Shown here one piece after another: positions 53,272 through 62,149 of a DNA stretch of 64,000 bases (position 1 is the stretch's first letter; the number at the start of each line of letters is the position of its first letter). The notes beneath the pieces were generated by a model. That model searched no databases, had not been told where the DNA came from, and worked only from the letters and a program-made list of their open reading frames with translations. Source of the DNA: Myxococcus llanfairpwllgwyngyllgogerychwyrndrobwllllantysiliogogogochensis (GTDB taxonomy: Bacteria > Myxococcota > Myxococcia > Myxococcales > Myxococcaceae). The stretch spans positions 1 through 64,000 of the forward strand of contig NZ_VIFM01000031.1 of assembly GCF_006636215.1 (NCBI RefSeq). The letters are read 5' to 3'. The translations under genes were made by a program, and so were the position numbers.

Positions 53272-55142
53272 AGCTCCGCCTGCGCCTGGCGCTCACGGCG
53301 ATGGCGGCGGTGCTGCCTGTCGTGGTGGCGATGGCGTACTTCCAGCAATCGCTCCGGGAACGCTCGCAGGAGGAAGTGCTCGAAGCCTCCACGCTGGCGC
53401 AGATGCAGGTGGAACGCACGCGCTGCGAGGCCTCGCCCGAGACGTGGCGACCTCGCCCGTTCGAGCGACCCGCGCCGCCCGGGCGTCCTCCGCCGGATGG
53501 TCTGGGGTCTCGAGGTGGAGCTGACAACGGACGACCACCACCGCCTCCGAGGAGGGCTGGGGACGATGATGCGCTGCCACCGCGCGGGGAACCACTGGGT
53601 GCATTGGCGAGGGATGAGGCACTCCCGTCTCGTGGGGACCCGATGCCGAGAGCGACGGTGCTCGGTGAGGCACGTCCACTCGACGAGGATCCTCCCCCGA
53701 CAAGGCCCCCAGGCCGACCGCCGCGTCCAAGCGGCAGCGACGCCTTCGATGGACCGCCGCCTCGTCCGGGAGGAAGCGCCGCCTTCGATGGGCCACCGCC
53801 TCGCCAGGGAGGAAGCGACGCATTCGATGGACCACCGCCTCGTCCGGGAGGAAGCGACGCCTTCGATGGGCCACCGCCTCGTCCGGGAGGAAGCGACGCC
53901 TTCGATGGGCCACCACCGCCTGGAAGGGAAGGGCGGGCCCCTCCTCGGGTGCTCTATTTTCCCTATGACGCCCAGCTCACTTCCCGGAACCCTCGGGCGC
54001 CCGTGCTGACAGCGGAGGTTCGTGAGGACGCGCTCGAAGGGGCGACGGTCGCCTGGCGCTCGGAGCTGGATGGGCGGCGGGTCCTCGACCTGCTGGTGCG
54101 CATGTCCTGGGACGAAGGTCCGTGCGCCTTTGTCCTCGCCCGTCGTGTGGAGCCTCCGGGGCCTTCGCCGTTCTTCCTCCCACCGCTCAAGGACTGGAGC
54201 CTGCTTGTGTCCATCGTCGTCGCGGCGGTGGTGCTGGCCCTGGGCCCGGTGGTGCGCCGCATCCGCATGCTCACCGAGGACGTGCGTGCGTCCGCGCGCA
54301 GCGGCTACGAGCAGCCCGTGTCCGTGCGCGGCCATGATGAGATCGCCGACCTCGCCCGGGCCTTCCAGGAGGCTCGCGCGGAGATCCAGGCGCGGATGGC
54401 GCACCAGGAAGCACGCGAGCAAGGCCTGCGGGACTTCCTCGCCAACACGACCCATGACGTGATGACGCCGCTCACCGTGCTCCAGGGCAACCTGTCCGCG
54501 ATGCAGCAGCGCCTCTCCCGAGGCGAGCCCGTGTACGCGGCCGAGGTGTCCTCCGCCATGAGCGAGGCGCACTACATGGCCTCGCTGGTCCACAACCTCA
54601 CCGCGGCGACGCGATTGGAGGCTGGCGCGCCGCACGTCCAGCGCGCGCCCGTGGACCTCAACGACGTGATTGCTCGAGTCCTCGGTCGCCATCAGCCCAT
54701 CGCCCGGCAACAGCGCATCTCCCTGGAGAGCGGCGTCCCCGCGACGCCCGTTCGAGTGCTCGGTGACGTGACGCTCATCGAGCAGGCCGTCAGCAACGTC
54801 GTGGGCAACGGCGTGCGCTACGGCCGCGAGGAGGGGCACGTGGCTGTCGTGCTGGAGAGCACCCGTGAGGGGCGCTTCGTGCTCCGCGTCATCGACGACG
54901 GGCCCGGCATCTCCGAAGAGGAGCGAGCGCGAATCCTCGAGCGAGGCGTCCGAGGAACCGTCGCGCGCACACGGGCCCCGGAAGGACAGGGGCTGGGCCT
55001 GCACATCGCCCACCACGTCGCGCAGGTCCACGGCTGGGCCCTGACGTTGAACCCGTCCGAGTATGGCGGGCTCGAGGTGTGCTTCTTGGGGGAGATGCTG
55101 GCTCCTGACAAGGACTCGGCGCCGCGCGCTCCGCACGCCTGA
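53268..55142 (+). CDS. Sensor histidine kinase with repeat-containing periplasmic region
   Basis: 624 residues, GTG start overlapping the regulator stop (GTGA). N-terminal helix LRLALTAMAAVLPVVVAMAYF, a periplasmic region of about 300 residues that is Pro/Arg/Gly-rich with a 13-residue tandem repeat, second helix about 305-325 (LLVSIVVAAVVLALGPVV), HAMP about 325-375, HisKA with H396 in NTTHDVMTPL, and HATPase (N in VGNGVRYG, G1 DDGPGISEE, G2 GQGLGLHI). The H-box has HDVMTPL instead of HELRTPL. Partner of the response regulator; stimulus unknown. Confidence 0.92.
   Translation: MKLRLRLALTAMAAVLPVVVAMAYFQQSLRERSQEEVLEASTLAQMQVERTRCEASPETWRPRPFERPAPPGRPPPDGLGSRGGADNGRPPPPPRRAGDDDALPPRGEPLGALARDEALPSRGDPMPRATVLGEARPLDEDPPPTRPPGRPPRPSGSDAFDGPPPRPGGSAAFDGPPPRQGGSDAFDGPPPRPGGSDAFDGPPPRPGGSDAFDGPPPPGREGRAPPRVLYFPYDAQLTSRNPRAPVLTAEVREDALEGATVAWRSELDGRRVLDLLVRMSWDEGPCAFVLARRVEPPGPSPFFLPPLKDWSLLVSIVVAAVVLALGPVVRRIRMLTEDVRASARSGYEQPVSVRGHDEIADLARAFQEARAEIQARMAHQEAREQGLRDFLANTTHDVMTPLTVLQGNLSAMQQRLSRGEPVYAAEVSSAMSEAHYMASLVHNLTAATRLEAGAPHVQRAPVDLNDVIARVLGRHQPIARQQRISLESGVPATPVRVLGDVTLIEQAVSNVVGNGVRYGREEGHVAVVLESTREGRFVLRVIDDGPGISEEERARILERGVRGTVARTRAPEGQGLGLHIAHHVAQVHGWALTLNPSEYGGLEVCFLGEMLAPDKDSAPRAPHA
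53733..53927 (+). repeat. 39-base in-frame tandem repeat in the histidine kinase periplasmic region
   Basis: About five copies of a 13-residue unit close to GSDAFDGPPPRPG; copy 2 reads GSAAFDGPPPRQG and the last copy ends PPPPGR. Copy number is likely to vary among strains. The repeats are preceded by further Pro/Arg-rich sequence. Confidence 0.9.
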
Positions 55143-55154
55143 GGGGACGCGGCG

Positions 55155-57356
55155 TCAGGAGCTGAGCAGGTCGTCACTGTCGCTGCGGACGTACCAGCGC
55201 TTGTCGCGAAGCCGCTTCAGGTAGTCGGTGAGGTAATCCTCCAACGAGGGTGCCTTCGCCTCATCGAGGGGCCCCGCGTATTCGGACCAGCGCAGCACCT
55301 GTCCACGCCGACCGGCCGGGCCCGGGGTGAGGTCCACGCAGAGCGCCTCGCCGTGGTCGTTCTTCGCGAACGGAATCCAACCCGCGCTCCACCACGTCCG
55401 GGTGAGCTCCTTCTGGCCCTTGGTGAGATCCAAGGGCTTGGACTTCGCGAACGCTCCGCTCTCACGGTGGGTCTCCAACTGTGTCCAGAGGTCGGTGATC
55501 TCCTTCACGCTCAGCACCTGATACGTGAAGAAGGACAGGCCCTGCTTCTTGTCCGGTGCGCCCCCGCCGAAGCGGAGCAGGAACGCCTGGAGGTCCGCGG
55601 GCAGCTCCGCCCCCACGCTCTTCTCCAGCGCGTCCACCTGCTGCTGGGACGCGGATTTCGTGCGGGCGAAGCGCTGCGCATAGGGCGCGTGGTGCTCCTC
55701 GTACCAGGCTCCCAGTTGGTTCGAGAGCGCCTCCACGCGCTCGGCGGCGGTGCCCACCCTCGACGGCTCGGGAGCCGTCACCGGGGCAGTCGCGGTTGCC
55801 TCGGGATCATCCGGCTCCTCGTCGCCGTACAGTTCGATGCGTCCGGTCTCAAGTCCCTCCAGGTAGTGCTCGAAGAATGCGTCCATGGACGGGGCATAGG
55901 GGCTCAGGGGGCCGCCGCGAATCTCCCAGCCGATGACCTGTCCACGCTTTCCTTCCGGGCCGGGGTCCAGGTCCACGCACTTGAGGTTGCCCCCACCGTC
56001 CTGCGCGAAAGGCACCCAGCCGGGGTGCCACCAGGTCCACTTCACGTCCTTCTGGGACTTGGACAGTTCATGGGGCTCGGCCTTCTTGAAGGTGCCTTTC
56101 TCCACCAGCTTCCGAAGCCCCTTCCAGGTGCTCAGAATCTGGTCGACGGGAAGCACTTCGTACTCGGAGACGGACAGTCCGGGCGTTCCCGCCGGGGCAC
56201 CGCCTCCGAAGCGGAGGAGGAACGCGCGGAAGTCCAGGGGCAGCGGGGTCCCAATCGCCTTCTCCAGGGCAACGACGCGTGCCTCGGTCGAGGGGCGCGT
56301 ACTCGCGAGTTGCTCGGCGTAGGTCGGGTTGCGTCTGGCGGCCCACGCGCCAATGCGCTTCCAGACGCTCTCCGCGCGAAGCGAAGCCGCCTGCTCCAGC
56401 GTGGGGCTTCCCGCGGCGAGCAGGCGCTTCTCCACCCGCGTATTCCCACGGCCGTTCGCGGTATCGATGGGGTAGTAGCCCCCCGCGTTCGCGGCCTTCG
56501 GGTCCGCCCCTGCTTCGAGCAGCAGCGTGGTGAACTTCACGTCCTCGAGGCTGGCCGCATAATGGAGGGCGTACCAGCCGCGCGCGTTGGGCTGGTTCGG
56601 CTTCGCTCCCGCGCGGAGCAGCGCGCCCAGCACCACCAGGGATGGATCTCCGAAGATCTCATCCAGATCGAGCGCCATCGTCAGCGCCGTGTTGCCATCG
56701 CTATCCGTCGTCCTGACTTTGACGTCGACGCCCTTGGAGATGAGCCGCTCGGCCACCGGGACGTTCCCGTAGCGGACGGCCTGCATCAGCACCGACCTGC
56801 CGTTGGCGTCGACCGCGTTCACCTGGGCGCCGTGCTCCAGCAGCAGCTCGAACAGCTCGGGTTGCTCCTTGTAGTCGACGGATAACATCAGCGGCGTCTC
56901 GCCACGACCGTTGGGAATATTCGGGTTCGCGCCCGCGCGCAGCAGCGTCTTCAGGACCTCCGCGGAGGGCTCCTCGTTGGTCTCCTGGTTGAGCAGGTCG
57001 GTGAGCACCGTGGAGCGGGCCTCGTCCTTCCACTGGTGGTTGACGTCGGAGCCCCTGGCGATCAGCAGCTTCACCAGCTCCACGCCGTCGTCACCTGTTT
57101 GAGCGGTGGCGAAGCCGAGGGGCGTGGCGGAGTCCGAATCCAGCCCCTTCACATCCGCGCCCGCGTCCAGCAGGAGTCGGGCGACGTCGAGGTTTCCCTC
57201 TGCGCACGCCGTATGGAGCACGGGATAACCCTCGTCGTCGCTCACGTTGGGGTCGGCCCCATCCGCCAGGTGCCTGGCCACCGCCTTGGCGTTCGACTTC
57301 TTGACGGCGGAGAGCAGCGCGGCGTCTGGCTTCGACAGCTTCTTCTTGGGTGACAT
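55155..57356 (-). CDS. Ankyrin-repeat protein with two SUKH (SMI1/KNR4) domains
   Basis: 733 residues, no signal peptide. Residues about 10-330 are seven to eight ankyrin repeats (LADGADPNVSDDEGYPVLHTA, LLDAGADVKGLD, LLRAGANPNIPNGRGETPLM, LLEHGAQVNAVDANGRSVLMQA, LLRAGAKPNQPNARGWYALHYA, LLEAGADPKAANAGGYYPID). Then two similar SUKH-like modules (about 350-520 and 550-720), each with a helix such as VVALEKAIGTPLPLDFRAFLLRFGGGAP, then WTWWHPGWVPFA or TRTWWSAGWIPFA, then CVDLDPGPEGKRGQVIGWE. The ankyrin-SUKH combination is rare and suggests a multi-target protein-binding scaffold or broad immunity protein. Start 57356 is taken because the upstream extension is unrelated to the repeats. Confidence 0.82.
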   Translation of the reverse strand: MSPKKKLSKPDAALLSAVKKSNAKAVARHLADGADPNVSDDEGYPVLHTACAEGNLDVARLLLDAGADVKGLDSDSATPLGFATAQTGDDGVELVKLLIARGSDVNHQWKDEARSTVLTDLLNQETNEEPSAEVLKTLLRAGANPNIPNGRGETPLMLSVDYKEQPELFELLLEHGAQVNAVDANGRSVLMQAVRYGNVPVAERLISKGVDVKVRTTDSDGNTALTMALDLDEIFGDPSLVVLGALLRAGAKPNQPNARGWYALHYAASLEDVKFTTLLLEAGADPKAANAGGYYPIDTANGRGNTRVEKRLLAAGSPTLEQAASLRAESVWKRIGAWAARRNPTYAEQLASTRPSTEARVVALEKAIGTPLPLDFRAFLLRFGGGAPAGTPGLSVSEYEVLPVDQILSTWKGLRKLVEKGTFKKAEPHELSKSQKDVKWTWWHPGWVPFAQDGGGNLKCVDLDPGPEGKRGQVIGWEIRGGPLSPYAPSMDAFFEHYLEGLETGRIELYGDEEPDDPEATATAPVTAPEPSRVGTAAERVEALSNQLGAWYEEHHAPYAQRFARTKSASQQQVDALEKSVGAELPADLQAFLLRFGGGAPDKKQGLSFFTYQVLSVKEITDLWTQLETHRESGAFAKSKPLDLTKGQKELTRTWWSAGWIPFAKNDHGEALCVDLTPGPAGRRGQVLRWSEYAGPLDEAKAPSLEDYLTDYLKRLRDKRWYVRSDSDDLLSS

Positions 57357-57424
57357 GGGGGGCGCTCCAGGGCAGTCGTCCTTCTCAACGCTTCCCCGTC
57401 GGAAATGTCGCGGTGGAAACGGTC

Positions 57425-57778
57425 TCAGGAGAAGCGCGCGAGGAACGCCGCGAGCACGGGCCCTCCACGTCGAGCCTCCTCGGGTGAGCCCGGCCCTCCT
57501 TCCCGGAGCTGGGCGCGAAGGTCTTCCATCGCGGGCTTCATGGCCTCGAAGGCCTCCATGGCCTGCTCGGCGTTGTCGAAGAACCGGTGGTGGAGGAGCC
57601 ACCCCGTGACAGAGCAGGTGATGGCGTGGAAGGAGCGGGAGTCGTCCACTTCGTACGTGAGGCGCAGCTGGCCCTCCTGGTCCTCATCCCGAGCGATGGT
57701 GCCGCCCTGGGTGCCCATCCAGCCCAGGGACGTGCCGCCGTCATAGGAGGTCCAGGGGGCGCTCGGTTGTGGTGACAT
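57425..57778 (-). CDS. Small protein of unknown function
   Basis: 117 residues, acidic, no transmembrane segment: begins MSPQPSAPWTSYDGGTSLGW and contains ARDEDQEGQLRLTYEVDDSRSFHAITCSVTGWLLHHRFF. The start 57778 has a perfect GAGGAG 6 bases upstream; the longer frame to 57919 has none. It precedes the ankyrin-SUKH gene by 68 bases on the same strand, so may be in its operon. No family recognised. Confidence 0.6.
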   Translation of the reverse strand: MSPQPSAPWTSYDGGTSLGWMGTQGGTIARDEDQEGQLRLTYEVDDSRSFHAITCSVTGWLLHHRFFDNAEQAMEAFEAMKPAMEDLRAQLREGGPGSPEEARRGGPVLAAFLARFS

Positions 57779-58075
57779 CGCTTCTCCTCGGGAGCCTGGG
57801 TGGGCACTCCACGCGAACAGTGTTTCACGAAGGCGCGAGCCGGGGCACATCACCCGAGTGGCCGAGGTGGCGCTTCGCGGGTGCATCGGTGCCCGGTCGG
57901 AAGTCCCATCGCTGGCCATCGCAACCCATGCGCGGGTTGCGCGTCCCCCCGCGCCGGCCCACGTTTTCCATAGGTTCCCCTGGCTGACGCAGTGCCGCCG
58001 GAGGGGGCGGGTCTCGCGTTCAGTCCGTCACGAGCGTGAGGCCCCTGGTCGAGTCGAGACGAGGGGGCCCGCGTC

Positions 58076-60109
58076 ATGCCAGTCGAACCGTCCAATCCAT
58101 CGCGCTCGCCATCGCCCATTCGGTCGCCCGAAAAGCGAGACCGTCAGTGGCGCATGCAGGGGCCGGCATGGCGCCGAGCACTCGCCATCCTCTCCGCCAT
58201 CCTCATCGCGGTGGCCGCGGAGCTGTACCTGAGCGTGCTGGTGGGAAGGCGGCTGTCGATGCTGCTCGTCCTCGCGCTCGTGTGTCTGGTCGGTGGCGTG
58301 CTCGTGTTCGGCTATCTCCTCCTCACGGAGCGCGGCGCCTGGGAGATGTCGACCCGGAAGGCGCCCTGGAGGTGGCGGCGCGAGGACGGAATGCGGCCCG
58401 AGGAACGCGCTCTCGAATCGTCGTCACCCGACGGCGTGGCCGAGGCACGGGCGGAGCAGGTCGCTTCCTCCTCGGAGGAGGACCCACGCTTCTCCACCCA
58501 GGATGGGGGCGAGACGTCCTCGACGGCCACTGGCGCGGGCTTCGTGGACACGCCAGGTCCCCGGAAGCGCGCGCTCATCCTGATTGGCGGGGGACTGCGC
58601 GCGGCATGGCAGGCGGGGGCGATTCGAGCGCTGGAGGACGCTGACCTCGGCTTTCATTTCGCGGATGCGACGTCGGCGGGGTCCCTCAATCTGGCGATGC
58701 TGTTGTCCGGAGCGTCGCCCGGGGAGGCGTGCGCGCGGTGGAGGACGCTGTCCGTGGAAGACTTCCTCGCCCATGCGGTGCCAAGGAAGACGCTGGACGT
58801 GCTTCATGTCGAGCCGCTCGGAGACCCGGAGAAGGTGCTCCGGCGAGTCTTCCCCCATCTGGGAATCGACCTTGGAGCCATCCGCGCCAGCTCCCTCGTG
58901 GAAGGCACCTTCCATGTCTGCGACTTCGAGCGGAAGACGGACGTGGCCATTCCCCATCGGGACCTGGACCGGGAGCTGCTGCTGGCGGCCATCTCTCCCC
59001 CCATCCTCATGCCACCGGTGGAGCGGGACGGCACGCTCTACACGGATGCCTTGTGGACTCAGGACACCCACCTGCTCGATGCCGTCCGCCGGGGCGCGAA
59101 CGAACTCTGGGTGCTGTGGTGCCTGGGCAACACGCCCGTCTATGACGATGGCCTCTACGAGCAATACGCCTACCTGGTGGAGATGAGCACCAACGGCGCG
59201 CTGTTCGCGCAGCTTCGCGTCATCCAGGACCTCAACGAGCGCATCGACGCAGGGGAGGTCGTGCCCGGCCACCAGCGTCCCATCGCCGTCCACCTCATCA
59301 AGCCCGAGCGTCCGCTCGCGCTCGACCCGGACCTCTACGCGGGTCGCGCCACGGCGGCGACCCTCATCGACATGGGCTACTCGGACACGTGGCGCTACCT
59401 CGACGTGTGCGGTGCGCAGGGGCTGCCGCTCACGCCTGAGATGACCCGGACCACGGAGCCCTCACCCGACCTCACCTTCGTGGAGTCCCTCACCGGCCTC
59501 TTCTCGATGGGCGTCACCGACCCCACGCAAGGGGCCCTGCATCCAGGCGCCCAGCCGATGACCATCCACTGCACCATCAGCGTCGGTGACCTGGATGCCT
59601 TTGTCAGTGATGTGAAGTGCTCGGCGCGACTGGTGGCGCGGTTGAGCTTCGCGCCGTTCGGCGAGGACCTGCCGGTGCGACGAGGAAGCTTCAACATCTT
59701 CCGCCCCTCGGACGCTCCCAGTTCGAGGGTGATGACGTATGGGCTGCGCTTCCCGCATCAAGGGCGCGACTACTTCCTGGAGGGGACGAAGGTCGTCGAT
59801 GATCGACGGGGCGGGGACGCGTGGAAGGGCTCGACGCGGCTGCACTGCCAGCTCCACGCGGGGATGAACGCCCAGGGGCCCGTGGTGGGAGCCGGAGTCC
59901 TGACGCTCGGGGTGGGGCAGCTCCTGTCGCTCATCTCCAGCATGCAGCCCGCTCGGCGCGAGGGCGCGGGGACCACGGCCATGGATCGCTTCGGTCGGTT
60001 CTTCCTGGGGCCGCTGTGGGAACGGTACGCACCGCGGGCCCAGTGGGGCAGCACCCGTGAGGTCGTGCTGGAGGCCCACGGGCCAGAGGAGCCACGGGCC
60101 CAGGCGTGA
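58076..60109 (+). CDS. Patatin-like phospholipase fused to a GMC-associated lipid-binding domain
   Basis: 677 residues. Two hydrophobic segments near 35-85 (LAILSAILIAVAAELYLSV, LVCLVGGVLVFGYLLL), an acidic Ser/Glu-rich linker to about residue 165, then a patatin domain: oxyanion loop LIGGGLRAAWQAGAI, nucleophile DATSAGSLN (A-T-S-A-G), acid in YTDALWTQD. The C-terminal about 200 residues (LTGLFSMGVTD..., TIHCTISVGDLDAFV, LSFAPFGEDLPVRRGSFNIF) resemble a domain I know from multi-domain GMC/cholesterol-oxidase-like proteins. Probably an enzyme acting on neutral or phospholipids at a membrane. Starts with GAGGGGG about 10 bases upstream. Confidence 0.8.
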   Translation: MPVEPSNPSRSPSPIRSPEKRDRQWRMQGPAWRRALAILSAILIAVAAELYLSVLVGRRLSMLLVLALVCLVGGVLVFGYLLLTERGAWEMSTRKAPWRWRREDGMRPEERALESSSPDGVAEARAEQVASSSEEDPRFSTQDGGETSSTATGAGFVDTPGPRKRALILIGGGLRAAWQAGAIRALEDADLGFHFADATSAGSLNLAMLLSGASPGEACARWRTLSVEDFLAHAVPRKTLDVLHVEPLGDPEKVLRRVFPHLGIDLGAIRASSLVEGTFHVCDFERKTDVAIPHRDLDRELLLAAISPPILMPPVERDGTLYTDALWTQDTHLLDAVRRGANELWVLWCLGNTPVYDDGLYEQYAYLVEMSTNGALFAQLRVIQDLNERIDAGEVVPGHQRPIAVHLIKPERPLALDPDLYAGRATAATLIDMGYSDTWRYLDVCGAQGLPLTPEMTRTTEPSPDLTFVESLTGLFSMGVTDPTQGALHPGAQPMTIHCTISVGDLDAFVSDVKCSARLVARLSFAPFGEDLPVRRGSFNIFRPSDAPSSRVMTYGLRFPHQGRDYFLEGTKVVDDRRGGDAWKGSTRLHCQLHAGMNAQGPVVGAGVLTLGVGQLLSLISSMQPARREGAGTTAMDRFGRFFLGPLWERYAPRAQWGSTREVVLEAHGPEEPRAQA

Positions 60110-60239
60110 GTCAGAGGACATCTTCGACCCAGGTGGGGAAGGGTGCCCGGGAGAAGACACCCGATGGCGGCTTGCGCCATCCGAGGAACAGTGCGGAGCG
60201 GCGCGGTTTGTGTGGCGACCGCCAACGGCCTAACCTGCC

Positions 60240-60938
60240 ATGTCCATGAAGGCGATCCTCGTCTCCCTCTTCCTGTTGGGCTCCACTCCCGAAGCCTCCA
60301 CGCCGGCGCTCCCGCCGGAAGCGCTCGCGGCGCCGCCCATCTCCGACGACTCTCCGACAGCCTGGGCCTGCACCGTCGACACGCTCCGCGAGGGCAAGGA
60401 GTGCGTCTTCGAATCGGACGCCGCCGCCAGCGCGTCCGGTGCCGAACAGGCCACCGCGAACCGCAAGCTGCTCAAGGACATCTCCCGCGCCCTGTGCACG
60501 GAGGCGGTGGGCAATGCCCGTGAGGGTCGCACCGACGCGACGCTCATCGCGCTCTGTGAGCGCCGCTACGTCGCCGCCGCGGACCAGTGCGGGCTCGCGG
60601 GAGGCACGCCCATCGTGGACGCCAAGGGCCGTTTCGCTCCTGGGGCCCGGACCTGCTACCGCGGACTCTCCAGCGTCCTGCAGGAAGTCCAGCTCATGGC
60701 CACGGTGGCCGCGCCGTGCTGCGAGTGCGCCGCGCGTCGAGGGTGCCCCGGCACGGGAGACCGGTGCTACGCGGACGTGTCCCAGCAGCAGACCTCGCCC
60801 GCGACGCTCGCGTGCCTGAGTGAGCGCTGCGAGGACGTGTGCTCCGTCGTGCTGCCCGCGCCGACCGGCGCTTCTTCCGCCTCGCCCACCGCCCGTGAGC
60901 AGCAGCGCTCCTCGCGCTCGGGCTCCGCCTCGCTCTAG
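60240..60938 (+). CDS. Secreted Cys-rich protein of unknown function
   Basis: 232 residues with a signal peptide (AILVSLFLLGSTPEASTPA). Mature part has many cysteines: WACTVDTLREGKECVFE, LCTEAVGNA, CERRYVAAADQCG, CCECAARRGCPGTGDRCY, CLSERCEDVCSVV, consistent with several disulfides; ends in a Ser/Arg-rich tail. Two adjacent ATG starts (60240 and 60246). Followed by a lipoprotein gene after 11 bases. Confidence 0.7.
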   Translation: MSMKAILVSLFLLGSTPEASTPALPPEALAAPPISDDSPTAWACTVDTLREGKECVFESDAAASASGAEQATANRKLLKDISRALCTEAVGNAREGRTDATLIALCERRYVAAADQCGLAGGTPIVDAKGRFAPGARTCYRGLSSVLQEVQLMATVAAPCCECAARRGCPGTGDRCYADVSQQQTSPATLACLSERCEDVCSVVLPAPTGASSASPTAREQQRSSRSGSASL

Positions 60939-60949
60939 GAGTCAGCTCC

Positions 60950-61903
60950 ATGCGCCACCATCCCTGGACTCTTCCGACCTGGGCCCTGTTGGGCTCGCTC
61001 GCCGCCGGTTGCGGGGCATCCCACTCCCACGTCACGTGGGCGGACTCCCAGCCTCGCGAGGACGCCCCGCTCACCCCGAAGGCCGCGGAGGCGCCGCCGC
61101 CCAGCGCGTCCGCCGACCCCAAGGCCTTCGCCGCGCGCTACCCCAATCCGGCGCTGTGTGAAGCCGCCGCGCGCAGGCTCCAGGCGGAGTCGCGGGACGA
61201 AGGCTGGGCGGGTCTCAAGGCCTGCATCGAGCTGACGCCCTTCACCCAGATTCGCGCGCTGTTGAGCGGCGCCTGGTCGGAGGACCTGCGCGTGCGTCCC
61301 GAGGCCGCCTCGCTCATCGCCCGGGTCGTGGCCCAGCGCGGAGGCAGCGTGTCCGGCGAGCTCCAGTACCTCCAGGAGCGGAAGATCCCCATCTTCTCGC
61401 TCGCGTCCGCGGTCGAGCGTCCCGACACGTACAAGGGTCGCTACGTGTTGCTGCGCGCCCGCGTGGCGGACCAGCGCTCCGAAGGGGAGAAGCCCACCGT
61501 GTGGCTCGTGGAGCACACGCTGGCCTCGGTGGAGACGAATGCGCCGGTGGGTTATGGCGAGAGCTACGACACCACCACCACGACGTCGGGAGACCTGGGC
61601 GGGCAGACGCAGCTCACCGGGCCGGGCCGGCTGGGCGGCAGCGTGAGCACGCGGGAGCGCGGCAACAGCTCCACGACGCGCAAGCACTACGACAACATCT
61701 CCGACGAGACGGGCCAGGAGGCCCTGGGGCGGCTGCAGGGCGCGGATCCATTCCTGGAGGCCCGCCGCGACTACGTGTTCCTGGCGCGGTTCGACGGTGT
61801 GCGGCTCACCTCGGGAGGCACCGATGACGATGCCGAGGCGCCCCGCATCCCGGTGCTGACCATCGTCAGCTACCATTCGCCCCAGCCGCTCGTCGTCTAC
61901 TGA
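60950..61903 (+). CDS. Lipoprotein of unknown function
   Basis: 317 residues. Lipoprotein signal WALLGSLAAGCGASHSHV with Cys about residue 22. The mature part begins with a Pro/Ala-rich spacer, then a helical region (PNPALCEAAARRLQAESRDEGW) and a beta-rich C-terminal half with YKGRYVLLRARVADQR and a Gly/Thr-rich loop (YDTTTTTSGDLGGQTQ). AGGAG sits 9 bases before the ATG. Same direction and likely the same operon as the Cys-rich secreted protein. Confidence 0.7.
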   Translation: MRHHPWTLPTWALLGSLAAGCGASHSHVTWADSQPREDAPLTPKAAEAPPPSASADPKAFAARYPNPALCEAAARRLQAESRDEGWAGLKACIELTPFTQIRALLSGAWSEDLRVRPEAASLIARVVAQRGGSVSGELQYLQERKIPIFSLASAVERPDTYKGRYVLLRARVADQRSEGEKPTVWLVEHTLASVETNAPVGYGESYDTTTTTSGDLGGQTQLTGPGRLGGSVSTRERGNSSTTRKHYDNISDETGQEALGRLQGADPFLEARRDYVFLARFDGVRLTSGGTDDDAEAPRIPVLTIVSYHSPQPLVVY

Positions 61904-61927
61904 GCCGCTGGCGCTTCGAGCGCGGAT

Positions 61928-61964
61928 AAAAAACGAGGCGCCGGGAACATGTCCCGACGCCTCG
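61928..61964 (-). terminator. Rho-independent terminator for the minus-strand DUF4382 gene
   Basis: CGAGGCG/CGCCTCG stem with inner pairing CCGGGA/TCCCG, then on the minus strand a run of T (A-run at 61928-61933 on the plus strand). It lies about 185 bases past the stop of the lipoprotein gene at 62150 and may also serve the convergent lipoprotein gene. Confidence 0.8.
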
Positions 61965-61967
61965 CCT

Positions 61968-62149
61968 GGGGAGCTGGCCCCGCGCCAACCCCACCTGATT
62001 CGAAAACCCTCGGAGAAAATCTGGGCCTTCAGGCGGGAGACCTCCGCCCCCGGGGATCGGCCACGCTGCACGTGGATTTTTCCTTCCCACGTGAGGGCCG
62101 TGCCCGGAGTCCCTGTGGGCAGGGGTAGGCGCGGGAGTGTTCGCGGGGC
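61968..62149. other. Untranslated stretch between terminator and DUF4382 gene
   Basis: About 180 bases in the 3' untranslated region of the minus-strand gene. It contains two further small stems (CACGTGG/CCACGTG near 62068-62095 and GGCGGGAG/CTCCGCC near 62033-62050) and no gene. No known RNA family was recognised. Confidence 0.4.

Noticed and set aside
55155-57602. An 815-residue version of the ankyrin-SUKH protein
   Set aside because: The extra N-terminus is unrelated to ankyrin and overlaps the neighbouring small gene.
61985-62035. tRNA-like T-loop fragment (GATTCGAAAACCC)
   Set aside because: Arms on both sides do not pair in a T stem, and no acceptor or anticodon stem could be made. 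Treated as chance.
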